A program made the translations under genes and the position numbers. From Thermoflexus sp042408815 (GTDB taxonomy: Bacteria; Chloroflexota; Anaerolineae; Thermoflexales; Thermoflexaceae), in contig NZ_JBHOQR010000025.1 of NCBI RefSeq assembly GCF_042408815.1, positions 62,001 through 126,000 on the forward strand: 64,000 nt of DNA, given 5' to 3'. The notes beneath the pieces were generated by a model. It was not told the origin of the DNA. It ran no database searches and saw nothing but the letters and a program-made list of their open reading frames with translations. This document shows positions 41,639 through 50,310 of this stretch, one piece after another; position 1 is the first letter of the stretch, and every line of letters starts with the position of its first letter.

Positions 41639-42895
41639 CTATCCTCCCGATCGGTTACGCGGTTGAAGCTCCTGAGCAGCTCGGAAGAACAGCCCGAGGA
41701 GCAGCAGTCGTGTGGAGCCCAGGAGGAAGGATACGGTCATGTAAGGTGCGCTGATCGCGGTGATGGCGCCGTAGCTGAGGGCGATGGTGAGCGGGATGAT
41801 CATCATCCTCAGCATCCATCGAGTCAACGGTCGAAGTCGATTCCGGTAGAGGGCAAGAGCCGTGAGAGGGGTGAACAAATAGATGTGATAGTTGATCCAT
41901 GAGACCGGCCAGATGAGCAACCCCAGGCTGAGCCACAGGCCGCCCTCGACTAGCGACGGCTCCCCGCGTTGTTGCCGGGTCCATACTCCAGCGAGGCTCA
42001 GCAGGAACGCAGCTCCCAGGATGGAAAGCGGACGTGGAGGGAGAACGAGCCTCGGATATAGAAGGCCGTAGAACCGGATGCCCTTTTCATCCTGTATGGG
42101 AGGCCCTGCGAACGCCCATAGCCATGCCAACAGCGAGTTGTTCGCCGGCATGAACATCTCCAGAGCCATCTGGTAATCCGTGAGATGTCGGAGCAGGAAA
42201 CCCCCACCCGTCGGCCCGACCCACAGGGTTCCCCAGAGTATGCTCGTGAGCATCCCGATGGCGAGGCCCTCTACAAGAGGCCGTCCTGAGTTCCTCAACC
42301 ACGGTACCGTTACGAATATCGGGAAGCCTTTCAAGGCCGTCGCCCATCCAATCCAGAAGCCTCCCCAGCGCGGTCGGTCTCGTAGCAACGCCATCCACCC
42401 GGCGTTCATCAGTGCCCATGCCAGGACATCGATGTTCCCTAAAAGCAGCACATGCCACATCGCCGGCCACATCCCGAGGGCAAATAGCACTGGAGCCGGC
42501 GAAACGCCCAGCGTCCGCGCGATCCGCCATCCGGTCCACCCGATGAGCATGAGGCTGATGGCGAGCCATATGGCATATGCGACATGCATTGGGAAAAGGG
42601 CCAGAACCCAGAAGAGCGGCAAGACGATGGGCTGATATAGCAGCAGGGGGGCCGTGCGCTCCAGGCTGGGCGGCAATCGGAGCCCCAAGGTCGATCCGAT
42701 CCGGATCGGCCATGATGGATCCGTGAAGGATCCTCCTTGCTGAAGAAAGCGGGCCAGGAAGTCGTGCTGAAAAAAATCCACCGCTTGATAGGGGAACTGG
42801 CTGAGTTTGTATCCCGCCAGGATGGCCTCCCAGCCGATGATGAGGCAGAGCAGGAACAGGAACGCCCATCGTCCCCATGGAATGCTTGTCTTCAT
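41639..42895 (-). CDS. Membrane glycosyltransferase, GT87-like
   Basis: 418 aa from ATG 42895 (GGGAGA upstream), overlapping the stop of the preceding gene as ATGA. The first helix is followed by AVDFFQHDFLARFLQQGGSF, an Asp-containing loop, then about ten helices. WGGFWIGWATALKGFPIFVT is similar to the central K-P motif of GT87 proteins (LLKPQ in the neighbours). A frame extending further 5' has no hydrophobic start. The donor and acceptor are unknown. Confidence 0.82.
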   Translation of the reverse strand: MKTSIPWGRWAFLFLLCLIIGWEAILAGYKLSQFPYQAVDFFQHDFLARFLQQGGSFTDPSWPIRIGSTLGLRLPPSLERTAPLLLYQPIVLPLFWVLALFPMHVAYAIWLAISLMLIGWTGWRIARTLGVSPAPVLFALGMWPAMWHVLLLGNIDVLAWALMNAGWMALLRDRPRWGGFWIGWATALKGFPIFVTVPWLRNSGRPLVEGLAIGMLTSILWGTLWVGPTGGGFLLRHLTDYQMALEMFMPANNSLLAWLWAFAGPPIQDEKGIRFYGLLYPRLVLPPRPLSILGAAFLLSLAGVWTRQQRGEPSLVEGGLWLSLGLLIWPVSWINYHIYLFTPLTALALYRNRLRPLTRWMLRMMIIPLTIALSYGAITAISAPYMTVSFLLGSTRLLLLGLFFRAAQELQPRNRSGG

Positions 42896-44136
42896 GGATG
42901 TCTCCCGCTTGAAAGGAACGGTCGAATTGCCCATCCATACATGACGAGATGAAGGATCATGTAGATCCGCCCGGCCAGGAAGCTGACTACCCCGCCCTCT
43001 GGCAGTGGAACCCGAAGGGCGTCCAGGAGGATCACCAGAAAGGGCAGGGTGGCGGGGATCAAGCCCCACGAGAGCCAGAGACCCCGGGGAACAATCCCCT
43101 TATGAATCGCGCGCAGAAGAGAGGGCATCAGGATCATGGCCGTATGCGGATGGACATGCCAGGAAGTCGTGAGGGTGGCCGTCCAGGTCGCCAGCATGAG
43201 CCGATCATCCTCTCGGGCCTCTTCCTTCCCTGCCTTCCGCCAGGCGATCAGCACGGGGATTGCGGTCAGGATCGTCGCTGCGCCGATCCCGGGCCAGAGG
43301 ATCCAGGCCGGCAGGGTTCCCTGGAGCCATACGCCAACAGCCCGCCAGTTCATCATGGTTTCCGCCCCTACCACGGCGGGGGCGAGAGGGCGATCAGGCC
43401 GGGCGAACCCGCTGATCCATCCCCACCATTCCCACAACCCCTGGGGGCCGCTTAACGCGAGGGAGAGGGCCAGGATGAGGCATACGGAAACCCCAAAGCC
43501 CGCGAGGGCAGCCCACTGGCCCGCCAGGGCGAGGCCAGGCAGCAGCAAGATCAGCGTCTGCGGCTTGAGGAGGAGCCATCCCAGCCAGAGACCGCTTCGC
43601 AGATCGGCACGAGCTTCCCGGTGGATCTGAAACCGGGCGAGGCCGAGCAGCAGCCAGGCATTGACCTGACCCCATAGCAGGTTCATCAGAATCGGATAGG
43701 AGAGGAGCATCACGGCCAGGAGCCTGCCACGTTCAGGCGCGGGGAAGGCCCGCAGCAAGGGACGCAGGGCCAGGAGAACGAGGAGCAGGCTGATCCCCGA
43801 CCATGTGGCGAAGGCCAGGGCTGGGGGCAGGGCGGTGAGGGGAAGGGCCAAAAGGACAAAGGCCGGCAGGAACACCATGGGGATGAATACGCACGAAGTC
43901 TCCGAACTGGCCGTTCGACAGAGGGCCTCCTGGTAGGGAAGCGTGCGATCCGGGTCATAGATCGCGGCGAATCCGTTCTCCCGCGCCGCCTGAGCGGCGG
44001 CGTAAAGGGCCCGGAAATCGGCTCCGATGACCGGGAAAAGGCCGGCCAGGCGAAAGGCCCCAAAGAGATAGAGCGCCTCCAGGAGAGCCATGGCGAAAAT
44101 CAGCCGGTTGAGCGCTCTGTCCTTCCGACTGGTCAC
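42892..44136 (-). CDS. GT87-family membrane glycosyltransferase (DUF2029)
   Basis: 414 aa starting at GTG 44136, chosen for GGAGGA five bases upstream; the longer frame to 44388 has no signal. The catalytic loop is GADFRALYAAAQAARENGFA then AIYDPDRTLPYQEAL. Later LGWLLLKPQTLILLLPGLAL is the conserved mid-protein motif. It ends inside the start of the next gene. Confidence 0.85.
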   Translation of the reverse strand: MTSRKDRALNRLIFAMALLEALYLFGAFRLAGLFPVIGADFRALYAAAQAARENGFAAIYDPDRTLPYQEALCRTASSETSCVFIPMVFLPAFVLLALPLTALPPALAFATWSGISLLLVLLALRPLLRAFPAPERGRLLAVMLLSYPILMNLLWGQVNAWLLLGLARFQIHREARADLRSGLWLGWLLLKPQTLILLLPGLALAGQWAALAGFGVSVCLILALSLALSGPQGLWEWWGWISGFARPDRPLAPAVVGAETMMNWRAVGVWLQGTLPAWILWPGIGAATILTAIPVLIAWRKAGKEEAREDDRLMLATWTATLTTSWHVHPHTAMILMPSLLRAIHKGIVPRGLWLSWGLIPATLPFLVILLDALRVPLPEGGVVSFLAGRIYMILHLVMYGWAIRPFLSSGRHP

Positions 44137-44252
44137 GGAGATCCTCCGCCGTTCAGCCCGTGCCCCAGAATCCCATGCGGAGCAATGGGTCCGAAGTTCC
44201 CCAGCAGAGGGGGCAGTCGTTCCTGCCCGGTGACAATCGGATGGCATATAGG

Positions 44253-45488
44253 CTACTCCATGTTGCCTCTTGATCCCAGCCAGAAACCGGTGACGATCAA
44301 TGCAATGGTCCCGAAGGGAACGCTCATGTTCGACCCTATGATGAATCGCTCCGCCAGCCACAGACCGGGGAAGGCGATCGCGATCCATTCAAAGGCCTGC
44401 CTCATCATGGGCCGCGCCCTCGATGGGATCTGCAGGAAGCGATAAACGAGAACCCCCGGCAGGGCGATCAGCAGGCCATCCTGAGGATTCGCATGGGGGG
44501 AAAGGAAAAGGCCCATGGCGAAGGTGACGCCGAACCGGAGGTCGAAATCCGGCTTCCCTGGGCGCCATGGCCTTCGCCAGAGCATAACCGTGGCGAAGGC
44601 CCCGATGGCCAGACCGAGGGCCGAAAGCCCGTTGATCCACATCCCCCTATCTCCCCCAATGGGAGGGTAAATCCGGGCGAGCATGCCTTTCAGGTTAATC
44701 ATGACTTCGGGATTGATCCCATGTCGCCCGAAGGTTATGGCCACCTCTCTCAGCACTCGCAGGTAATCCATCCAGATCCCGACGCCCAGGATCGCAGCTG
44801 AGGCTATGGCGAGCCACAGGCCCGAAGCCAGGAAGACCGCCAGAGCTTTCCAGCGCCGCGCCGCAACCAGCAGCAGGGCCGGGAACAGCGCCGCCTGAGG
44901 ATGCGCGCTCGCCAGAGCCAGGAAGAAGCCCGCCCATTCCTCCCGACCCCTACGCAGGGCCCGGTAGAAGGCCCAGAGGGTCGCCAGGCTCCAGATGGTG
45001 AAGGTCCCCAGCAGCAGCGTGAAGAGAACGCCGGGTAGGGCCGCCACGGCGCTCACGGTGAAAGCGCGGGCCGCCGCGCCCCACGGCCGGGCCCACCGGC
45101 TCAGATCCCACAGGAAACCGGCCCAGAGCAGCAGATTGAAAAGGGTCCAGATGGCAAAAGCTTCTTCCAGCGACAGGGTGGCCAGTGGGCTCAGGGCAAT
45201 GGCGACGAAAGGAGGACGAATATAGGGGAGAAGGCCATCATAGAGATAACGACCGCCTAACAGTTCCTGCTGACGTTGGGCCTGGGCTTCTCGGTTATAC
45301 AGTGCGGCTCCCTGACCTTCCCACACCATACGGGCACCGGTGTAATGCGCGGTGAAATCCGCCCGCCATGTCTCCCCCCGTGCAAAAGCCATGAGGGCCA
45401 GCCCGATGTATCCCAGGGCGAGGCCCAGGTGCACGGCCAGAACCAGCCGGGATATGGGTGGGATCCGTAGACGCGTTATGGAACCCAT
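44253..45488 (-). CDS. GT87-family membrane glycosyltransferase (DUF2029)
   Basis: 411 aa. The loop after helix 1 is RADFTAHYTGARMVWEGQGA then ALYNREAQAQRQQEL, a clear GT87 pattern. About ten helices. The start at 45488 lies 13 bp inside the upstream PIG-V-like gene. The gap after it (44137-44252) is the largest in this part of the array and holds no gene. Confidence 0.85.
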   Translation of the reverse strand: MGSITRLRIPPISRLVLAVHLGLALGYIGLALMAFARGETWRADFTAHYTGARMVWEGQGAALYNREAQAQRQQELLGGRYLYDGLLPYIRPPFVAIALSPLATLSLEEAFAIWTLFNLLLWAGFLWDLSRWARPWGAAARAFTVSAVAALPGVLFTLLLGTFTIWSLATLWAFYRALRRGREEWAGFFLALASAHPQAALFPALLLVAARRWKALAVFLASGLWLAIASAAILGVGIWMDYLRVLREVAITFGRHGINPEVMINLKGMLARIYPPIGGDRGMWINGLSALGLAIGAFATVMLWRRPWRPGKPDFDLRFGVTFAMGLFLSPHANPQDGLLIALPGVLVYRFLQIPSRARPMMRQAFEWIAIAFPGLWLAERFIIGSNMSVPFGTIALIVTGFWLGSRGNME

Positions 45489-46615
45489 GCTTCGAGCACG
45501 TAAGGAATGATGATGAAAAAGAATGCCGGCATCTGCAGAGCTGGGAGGAGGCTCAGCCAGCGGGAGCGGATGCGTCCCAGAGCCAGGAAGGTCGGGAAGG
45601 CGATCCAGAGGTGGCGGGGCAATCCCATATAGGGATGGACGGGCCCGGTATGGTAACTGAAGGCTGTGAGGGTGACCGCCAGGGTGTAAAGGCGTTCCCC
45701 CCTATCCATCCACCGCCAGGCCCGGAGGGTGAGAGCCACGAACCCCGCAGCCAGGATCAGGTTGAGGACCAGATCGACATCAGGCTCCCGAACGAGTTTC
45801 CCCAGCGCCCGTCCCATGGCCTCCCACGGCCACAGGAAGGCCTGGCGGGTGACCACCTGATTCGCATGAGGCGAGAGGAGCAGGGCATAGAGATACGAGT
45901 TGAACCCGTGTTCTGTCAGGGAAAGGCCATCGATCGCGGTGATCCGCGCCAGGGACCATCCCCCCAGGGCCAGCAGGGGGAGGAGCAGAAACCCTGTATC
46001 TCGGAGGCGGCCCCCGGCCTCCCGGAGGGACCACGCGAGGGGGAGGAGGAGGAAGATCCCCGGAGGGCGCGTGAGGGCCGCCAGGGCAGCCAGAAGGCCG
46101 GCGAGTCCCCAGCGCCGCTCCCGGGCCGCGCCGATGCTCCCGATGGCGAAAAACAGAAAGAGGGCCTCGGAATAGGGGGCGAAGAGCACGAAGCCGGTCG
46201 GGAACAGCATGAAGGTCAGCGTCGCCCGTCGCGCCTGGGCTGGTTCCATCTCCCGACGGGCCATGCCCTCGAAGAGCAGGACCGCTCCCAGGCCGGCGGC
46301 GAGGCTGATCAGCGTGAGGGCCACCATCGGGGGGAGGCCGAGTCGGACCAGCGGCATGGCCAGCAGCGGGTAAAGGGGGTAGAACTGCGTGGTGCCGTCT
46401 CCCGCGCGATAACCCTCCGTCGCGATCCGGGCATACCAGTGGGCGTCCCACCGAGCCCATGGCGCGATCAGGACCCGCTCCAACCAGAGGGGAAAGGGGG
46501 CAATGGGCGGCCAGGCCGGCAGCGCGTGCTCCAGGGAAGTAAGCGGACGGAGTGGGGAGAGCCACGCGGCCTCCATGCGGGTCAGGATCAGCAGCAGCGC
46601 CCAGATGCCGATCAT
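45476..46615 (-). CDS. PIG-V-like membrane mannosyltransferase
   Basis: 379 aa with about nine helices. The segment WARWDAHWYARIATEGYRAG followed by TTQFYPLYPLLAMPLVRLGL matches PIG-V/GPI mannosyltransferase II, in which the WDA and FFPLYP motifs face the outside. RRATLTFMLFPTGFVLFAPY SEALF-type sequence follows in the next helices. Bacterial homologues use polyprenyl-phosphate mannose. The start at 46615 is preceded by GAGGGG. It heads the run of glycosyltransferases and overlaps the GT87 gene downstream. Confidence 0.83.
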   Translation of the reverse strand: MIGIWALLLILTRMEAAWLSPLRPLTSLEHALPAWPPIAPFPLWLERVLIAPWARWDAHWYARIATEGYRAGDGTTQFYPLYPLLAMPLVRLGLPPMVALTLISLAAGLGAVLLFEGMARREMEPAQARRATLTFMLFPTGFVLFAPYSEALFLFFAIGSIGAARERRWGLAGLLAALAALTRPPGIFLLLPLAWSLREAGGRLRDTGFLLLPLLALGGWSLARITAIDGLSLTEHGFNSYLYALLLSPHANQVVTRQAFLWPWEAMGRALGKLVREPDVDLVLNLILAAGFVALTLRAWRWMDRGERLYTLAVTLTAFSYHTGPVHPYMGLPRHLWIAFPTFLALGRIRSRWLSLLPALQMPAFFFIIIPYVLEAWVP

Positions 46616-46653
46616 AGGAATGTCCCCTCGGCCGCTGCAACGTCTCGGCGCCT

Positions 46654-47670
46654 CTATTTCGGCGGTCGCCGATACCGACGGCGCAAGCTCTCGATGGAGG
46701 CGCCTCGCACCTCGATGTGAACCCCCTGGCCGATCCCGGCCCAGATCCCCAGGGCGAGATGCTCGATCTCCTCCGGGTCGAAGCCCATCAGCCGGGTGCC
46801 TACCACATCCACAGCCAGCGGGTCCTTCCCCACGGCCAGCACGCCGTGGGGCACCGGCGTCCCGAACAGCGGGCCATCGCCTTCCATCCCGATGATGCCG
46901 TCGATCACGCTCACCACCGGCGGCAGCGTTTGCTTTAACCCCAGGATGCTGGGGGTGATGCCGTTGACGTGCAGCATGTTCTTCGGCCAGCCGTAGCGGA
47001 TCCCCGGAACGACCCCGAACAGGTTCTTCAGGCTCAGGGTGACGCCGGCCCAGTGATGGGTCTTGAGTTTGGCGACAGAGACGATCAGATCGGCCTCGAC
47101 GACATGGCGGGGGAGCCATAACCGCGATTGGCCCGGGAACCAGCCGTCCCGCGGAAGGACCGGCTGCGGGTCGTCATAGTTGAGATCGATAAAGGGGACA
47201 TCCCGTCGGGCCAGGACATCCGCCAGGCCGCTCTGGGTCACTACTGGCCCAGCGTCCCGCCGGAACCCTGGTCCCTCGCCCACTACGATCTCCGCCGCCC
47301 CGCGGGCGCGCAGTCCATCAATCACCGCTCCGACCACCTCCGGGGCGGTGACCAGGGGCCGCCCCTCGATCCACTCGATGAGGTTCGGCTTCACCAGCAC
47401 CCGCTTCCCGGTCACATCGGGCATGCCCGCCTCGTCCCACAGCACCATCAGGGCATCCCGCAGCAGCGCCTCATCGTAAGAGAGGGAAGCCCCCAGGGCC
47501 ACCGTCGTCGGCGGCTCCATCCGCCGCCGCCAGCCCCGCAGCAGCCAGGTTAGGAACTGCCGCAGGCCCACCGGCTGGGTCCGGTGCTCGGCGAAGGCCA
47601 GCCCGCCCCCGATGCCGGCGATGAGCATCAGACGCAGGAAGGCCCGTCGGGTCAGTCGCGGCGCAGCCAT
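46654..47670 (-). CDS. DUF362 protein with Tat-type signal
   Basis: 338 aa. The N-terminus has a twin-arginine motif and hydrophobic run (LTRRAFLRLMLIAGIGGGLA). The DUF362 core contains KRVLVKPNLIEWIEGRPLVT, VVEADLIVSVAKLKTHHWAG, VTLSLKNLFGVVPGIRYG and VVSVIDGIIGMEGDGPLFGT. DUF362 is uncharacterised; some members have iron-sulfur ligands, but no cysteine cluster is seen here. The start overlaps the end of the squalene-cyclase-like gene by 19 bp. Confidence 0.87.
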   Translation of the reverse strand: MAAPRLTRRAFLRLMLIAGIGGGLAFAEHRTQPVGLRQFLTWLLRGWRRRMEPPTTVALGASLSYDEALLRDALMVLWDEAGMPDVTGKRVLVKPNLIEWIEGRPLVTAPEVVGAVIDGLRARGAAEIVVGEGPGFRRDAGPVVTQSGLADVLARRDVPFIDLNYDDPQPVLPRDGWFPGQSRLWLPRHVVEADLIVSVAKLKTHHWAGVTLSLKNLFGVVPGIRYGWPKNMLHVNGITPSILGLKQTLPPVVSVIDGIIGMEGDGPLFGTPVPHGVLAVGKDPLAVDVVGTRLMGFDPEEIEHLALGIWAGIGQGVHIEVRGASIESLRRRYRRPPK

Positions 47671-48533
47671 GGCCAGCCTCCCTGTAGCGCCAACACGCTT
47701 AGCGCGGTCACATAGGGGTTTCCCTCCCAGCTCCCGTCCGGATCCTGCCGAGCGAGGAGGCCTTGCAGGACCTCATGATCCTCGACCCCCAGCGCCGTGA
47801 GCGCCATGTGCCCAAGGGCTAGCGCCATGGTTCCCCCATCCTGGCGCATTCCGGCGCGAAGCGCTTCTACGTCCTCCGATCGAATGGCGTCCGGGGCGAT
47901 GGCCTTCAAAGCGAGAAGGACCCATGCCGTGGGGTGGGGACGAGGTGGGAGGTAAGACCCGAGCATGAACGGATTGCCGAAATTCCATCCCCCTCCCTGA
48001 CAGCGTCGATCAATTAGGTAACGGATCGCCTCCTCCACGCGATCTCGGTGCGCCTCGATGATTGAAGCCGCATGCATGGCCAGCAGGGCCAGCGCTGTGG
48101 GTTCCACCCAGGCGGCCTCGCCAGGCCGCCAGGGCCACCCACGTAACGCGGGATCGATCCGCAGCATGCGGCGCACCTCGGTGGTCAGCTCATCCACGTG
48201 GATCCGGATGCTCGGAATGTCTCGCAGCCATTGGATCCCCCGGGCAATCATGGGGATGTGGGGATCCAGGCGGGCCAGCGCGAGGACCGCCCAGGCGGTA
48301 CCCCAGTCGCTTTCAGAATCGTCGGGAACCATTCCCCATCCTCCATCCGGCCGCTGGGCCCGTTCCAGCCATGCCCGCGCCGGTGAGCGCGAAGGGCTTT
48401 CTGGAACATCTGCCAGGGCGAGGAGGACAGCCGCAGTGGGTTCGACCAGAGAACGACCGCGCGGGCGGTAGCCCCATCCCCCATCGACGTTCTGGGTGCC
48501 TTCCAGGAATCGATAGGCTGTTGCGAGGCGCAT
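47652..48533 (-). CDS. Prenyltransferase/squalene-oxidase repeat protein
   Basis: 293 aa from ATG 48533 (a longer frame starts at 48605). The alpha/alpha-toroid repeats carry QW-type motifs: LEGTQNVDGGWGYRPRGRS, LERAQRPDGGWGMVPDDSES, and LARQDPDGSWEGNPYVTALS. Real squalene-hopene cyclases are about 630 aa and have a DXDD motif, which I do not see here, so this is probably not a cyclase but a related fold of unknown role. It lies between the pilin genes and the DUF362 gene, overlapping the latter. Confidence 0.75.
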   Translation of the reverse strand: MRLATAYRFLEGTQNVDGGWGYRPRGRSLVEPTAAVLLALADVPESPSRSPARAWLERAQRPDGGWGMVPDDSESDWGTAWAVLALARLDPHIPMIARGIQWLRDIPSIRIHVDELTTEVRRMLRIDPALRGWPWRPGEAAWVEPTALALLAMHAASIIEAHRDRVEEAIRYLIDRRCQGGGWNFGNPFMLGSYLPPRPHPTAWVLLALKAIAPDAIRSEDVEALRAGMRQDGGTMALALGHMALTALGVEDHEVLQGLLARQDPDGSWEGNPYVTALSVLALQGGWPWLRRD

Positions 48534-48691
48534 GGGATGTCCCGTGCCCTCCCGCCTTGTGGAGCGGAAAAGAGGATCTTTAGACCCATAGGCCTTCTTG
48601 TCCACAATAATTCAGGCGGTCTTCTCCAAGCAAGATGAGGAAGAGGATGGGAGAGCAGGATGCAAAGCAAGACCCAGGATGCTACGGAAGC

Positions 48692-48741
48692 TACAAAAAG
48701 CGCCGGGGTCCTATCGGGCGGTTCCCAATAGGACCCCGGCG
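48692..48741 (-). terminator. Intrinsic terminator of the pilin genes
   Basis: A perfect 14-bp stem, CGCCGGGGTCCTAT (48701-48714) with its complement at 48728-48741. On the minus strand it is followed by CTTTTTGT. It ends the pilin transcript before the squalene-cyclase-like gene. Confidence 0.92.
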
Positions 48742-48791
48742 AGGCTGGAGGGGGAAAGGAGCTTACGATCCACTCAAGGCGTTGAGGGCGC

Positions 48792-48965
48792 TCACTTTCC
48801 ACCCAGGGCGCTGTAGATCCGGGAGAACACCGTGCTGACCTGAGTGCCCAGCAAGCTGAGGATGACGATGACCACGACGGCGATGAGCACCAGGATCAGG
48901 GCATACTCCACCAGCCCCTGTCCCTTCTCCCGCAGCCACAGCCACGCCTGAAGCCACCGAACCAT
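48792..48965 (-). CDS. Flp/type IVb pilin, copy 1
   Basis: 57 aa. A basic leader (MVRWLQAWLWLREKG) is followed by the prepilin-like site QGLVEYALILVLIAVVVIVI (Glu five residues past the cleavage glycine), the hallmark of Flp pilins, then LSLLGTQVSTVFSRIYSALG GK. The ribosome binding site GGAGG is followed by TGGGGG before the ATG. It is nearly identical to copy 2 over its first 44 codons. Immediately after its stop the DNA still encodes a tail SALNALSGS in another frame, so this copy may have been truncated by a frameshift. Confidence 0.9.
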   Translation of the reverse strand: MVRWLQAWLWLREKGQGLVEYALILVLIAVVVIVILSLLGTQVSTVFSRIYSALGGK

Positions 48966-49116
48966 CCCCCACCTCCGTTGAGTTAAATGTTTCTGACTTA
49001 TAGACTAGCGAAGGACCCTCTCTCCGGGATAGGACTTTGGTCCTGGGGATAGGGATTCGGTGGACTGAGGATGGGCGGATCTCCCCCGAAGTGCGAATTG
49101 GAGCCAGGGCTAGGCT

Positions 49117-49290
49117 TTACGATCCACTCAGGGCGCTGGCGATCTGGGAGAACACCGTGCTAACCTGAGTGCCCAGCAAGCTGAGGATGACGATGACCAC
49201 GACGGCGATGAGCACCAGGATCAGGGCATACTCCACCAGCCCCTGTCCCTTCTCCCGCAGCCACAGCCACGCCTGAAGCCACCGAACCAT
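49117..49290 (-). CDS. Flp/type IVb pilin, copy 2
   Basis: 57 aa, same leader and same hydrophobic segment (GLVEYALILVLIAVVVIVIL) as copy 1, ending FSQIASALSGS. It has the same ribosome binding site as copy 1 and lies upstream of it, 151 bp apart. No assembly (tad) genes are in the window, so the secretion machinery must be elsewhere. Such pilins build thin adhesive or secretion-related fibres. Confidence 0.9.
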   Translation of the reverse strand: MVRWLQAWLWLREKGQGLVEYALILVLIAVVVIVILSLLGTQVSTVFSQIASALSGS

Positions 49291-49666
49291 CCCCCACCTC
49301 CTGTGCTCCGGAATCCCGGGGATGGGGGTCCATGGGGGCGGCTTGTGATCCGGCCGTTTCCGGTGGGCGGATAGGGTTGGGGAGGGATCGGCTGGGTGAT
49401 GAGCGCGTCGGTCTGCCCCTTCGACATCGGGGTCCGGGGATTAGGGGCCACCCATGGCGCCTCCCAACCCCGAACCGTTTTCCTCCCTTTCATAGTCCGG
49501 GTTGCGGGAGGAAAAGGCCATCCACTCGGGTTTACAATTACGCACTGGGTCTCCGGGTGGGACCCTAAGGGTTGGGTTGGCCCCGGAGCATCTTGGGCTC
49601 CCCAGGAGGGACCCTTTTGTCCTCCTGAAGGAGCGTCCCAGCGGTCTCCGTCCTGTGGATAGGGCC
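49291..49666. other. Intergenic region, with a possible structured udk leader
   Basis: 376 bp with no gene, between the divergent pilin and uridine kinase genes. Three hairpins lie in series just before udk on the plus strand: GGGTC/GACCC (49547-49565), GGAGC/GCTCC (49585-49601) and CAGGAGG/CCTCCTG (49603-49627). No clear promoter was found on either strand. Confidence 0.4.
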
Positions 49667-50310
49667 ATGGCGATGGCAAAGTTCAAGCGACCGGTCGTGA
49701 TTGGAATCGCGGGAGGAACAGGCTCCGGCAAAACCACCGTGGCCGAGGCCATTGTGCGGCGCATCGGCCCGGAGCACATCGCCCTGATCCAACAGGATAG
49801 CTACTATAAGGATCAGAGCCACCTTCCCTGGAAGAGCGGGCCCGGATGAACTATGATCACCCAGACAGCCTGGATACAGATCTTCTGATCCAGCACCTGA
49901 AGGAGCTGCTAAATGGGCGTCCCGCAGAGGTCCCGATTTACGATTTCACGACCGACACGCCAGCGCCCCACACCCGGCGGGTGGAGCCCGGCCCTGTGAC
50001 CCGGGTGGAGGGGATTCTGGTGTTCGGGGAGAAGGCGCTGCGGGCCATGTTTGATATCAAGATCTACGTGGATGGCGACCCGGATATCCGGTTCATCCGG
50101 CGCCTGCAACGGGATATCGCCGAGCGCGGGCGCACCATGGAATCGGTGATCCAACAGTATCTTTCCACGGTCTGCCTCATGCATCTGGAGTTCGTCGAGC
50201 CCAGCAAGTGCTATGCGGATATCATCATTCCGGAGGAGGGCTTCAATACGGTGGCCCTCGATATGATCGAAGCCCGCATCCGGGCGATGCTCCAGGAGGC
50301 GGGGGGATGA
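49667..50310 (+). pseudogene. udk: Uridine kinase, interrupted by a one-base frameshift
   Basis: Frame one (49667-49849) reads VVIGIAGGTGSGKTTVAEAI (Walker A) to ALIQQDSYYKDQSHLP and then goes off into WKSGPG and stop. Frame two resumes with MNYDHPDSLDTDLLIQHLKE, PIYDFTTDTPAPHTRRVEPG and ends at 50310. Together they give a complete uridine kinase of the usual 210-215 aa. Adding one C in the CCC run at 49826-49828 restores SHLPLEERARMNYDHPD, the expected family sequence. So either this copy is inactivated, or the base was lost in sequencing. The 3' end overlaps the next gene as ATGA. Confidence 0.88.

Noticed and set aside
47652..48533. Squalene-hopene cyclase
   Set aside because: Half the expected length and no DXDD catalytic motif; only the repeat fold is supported.
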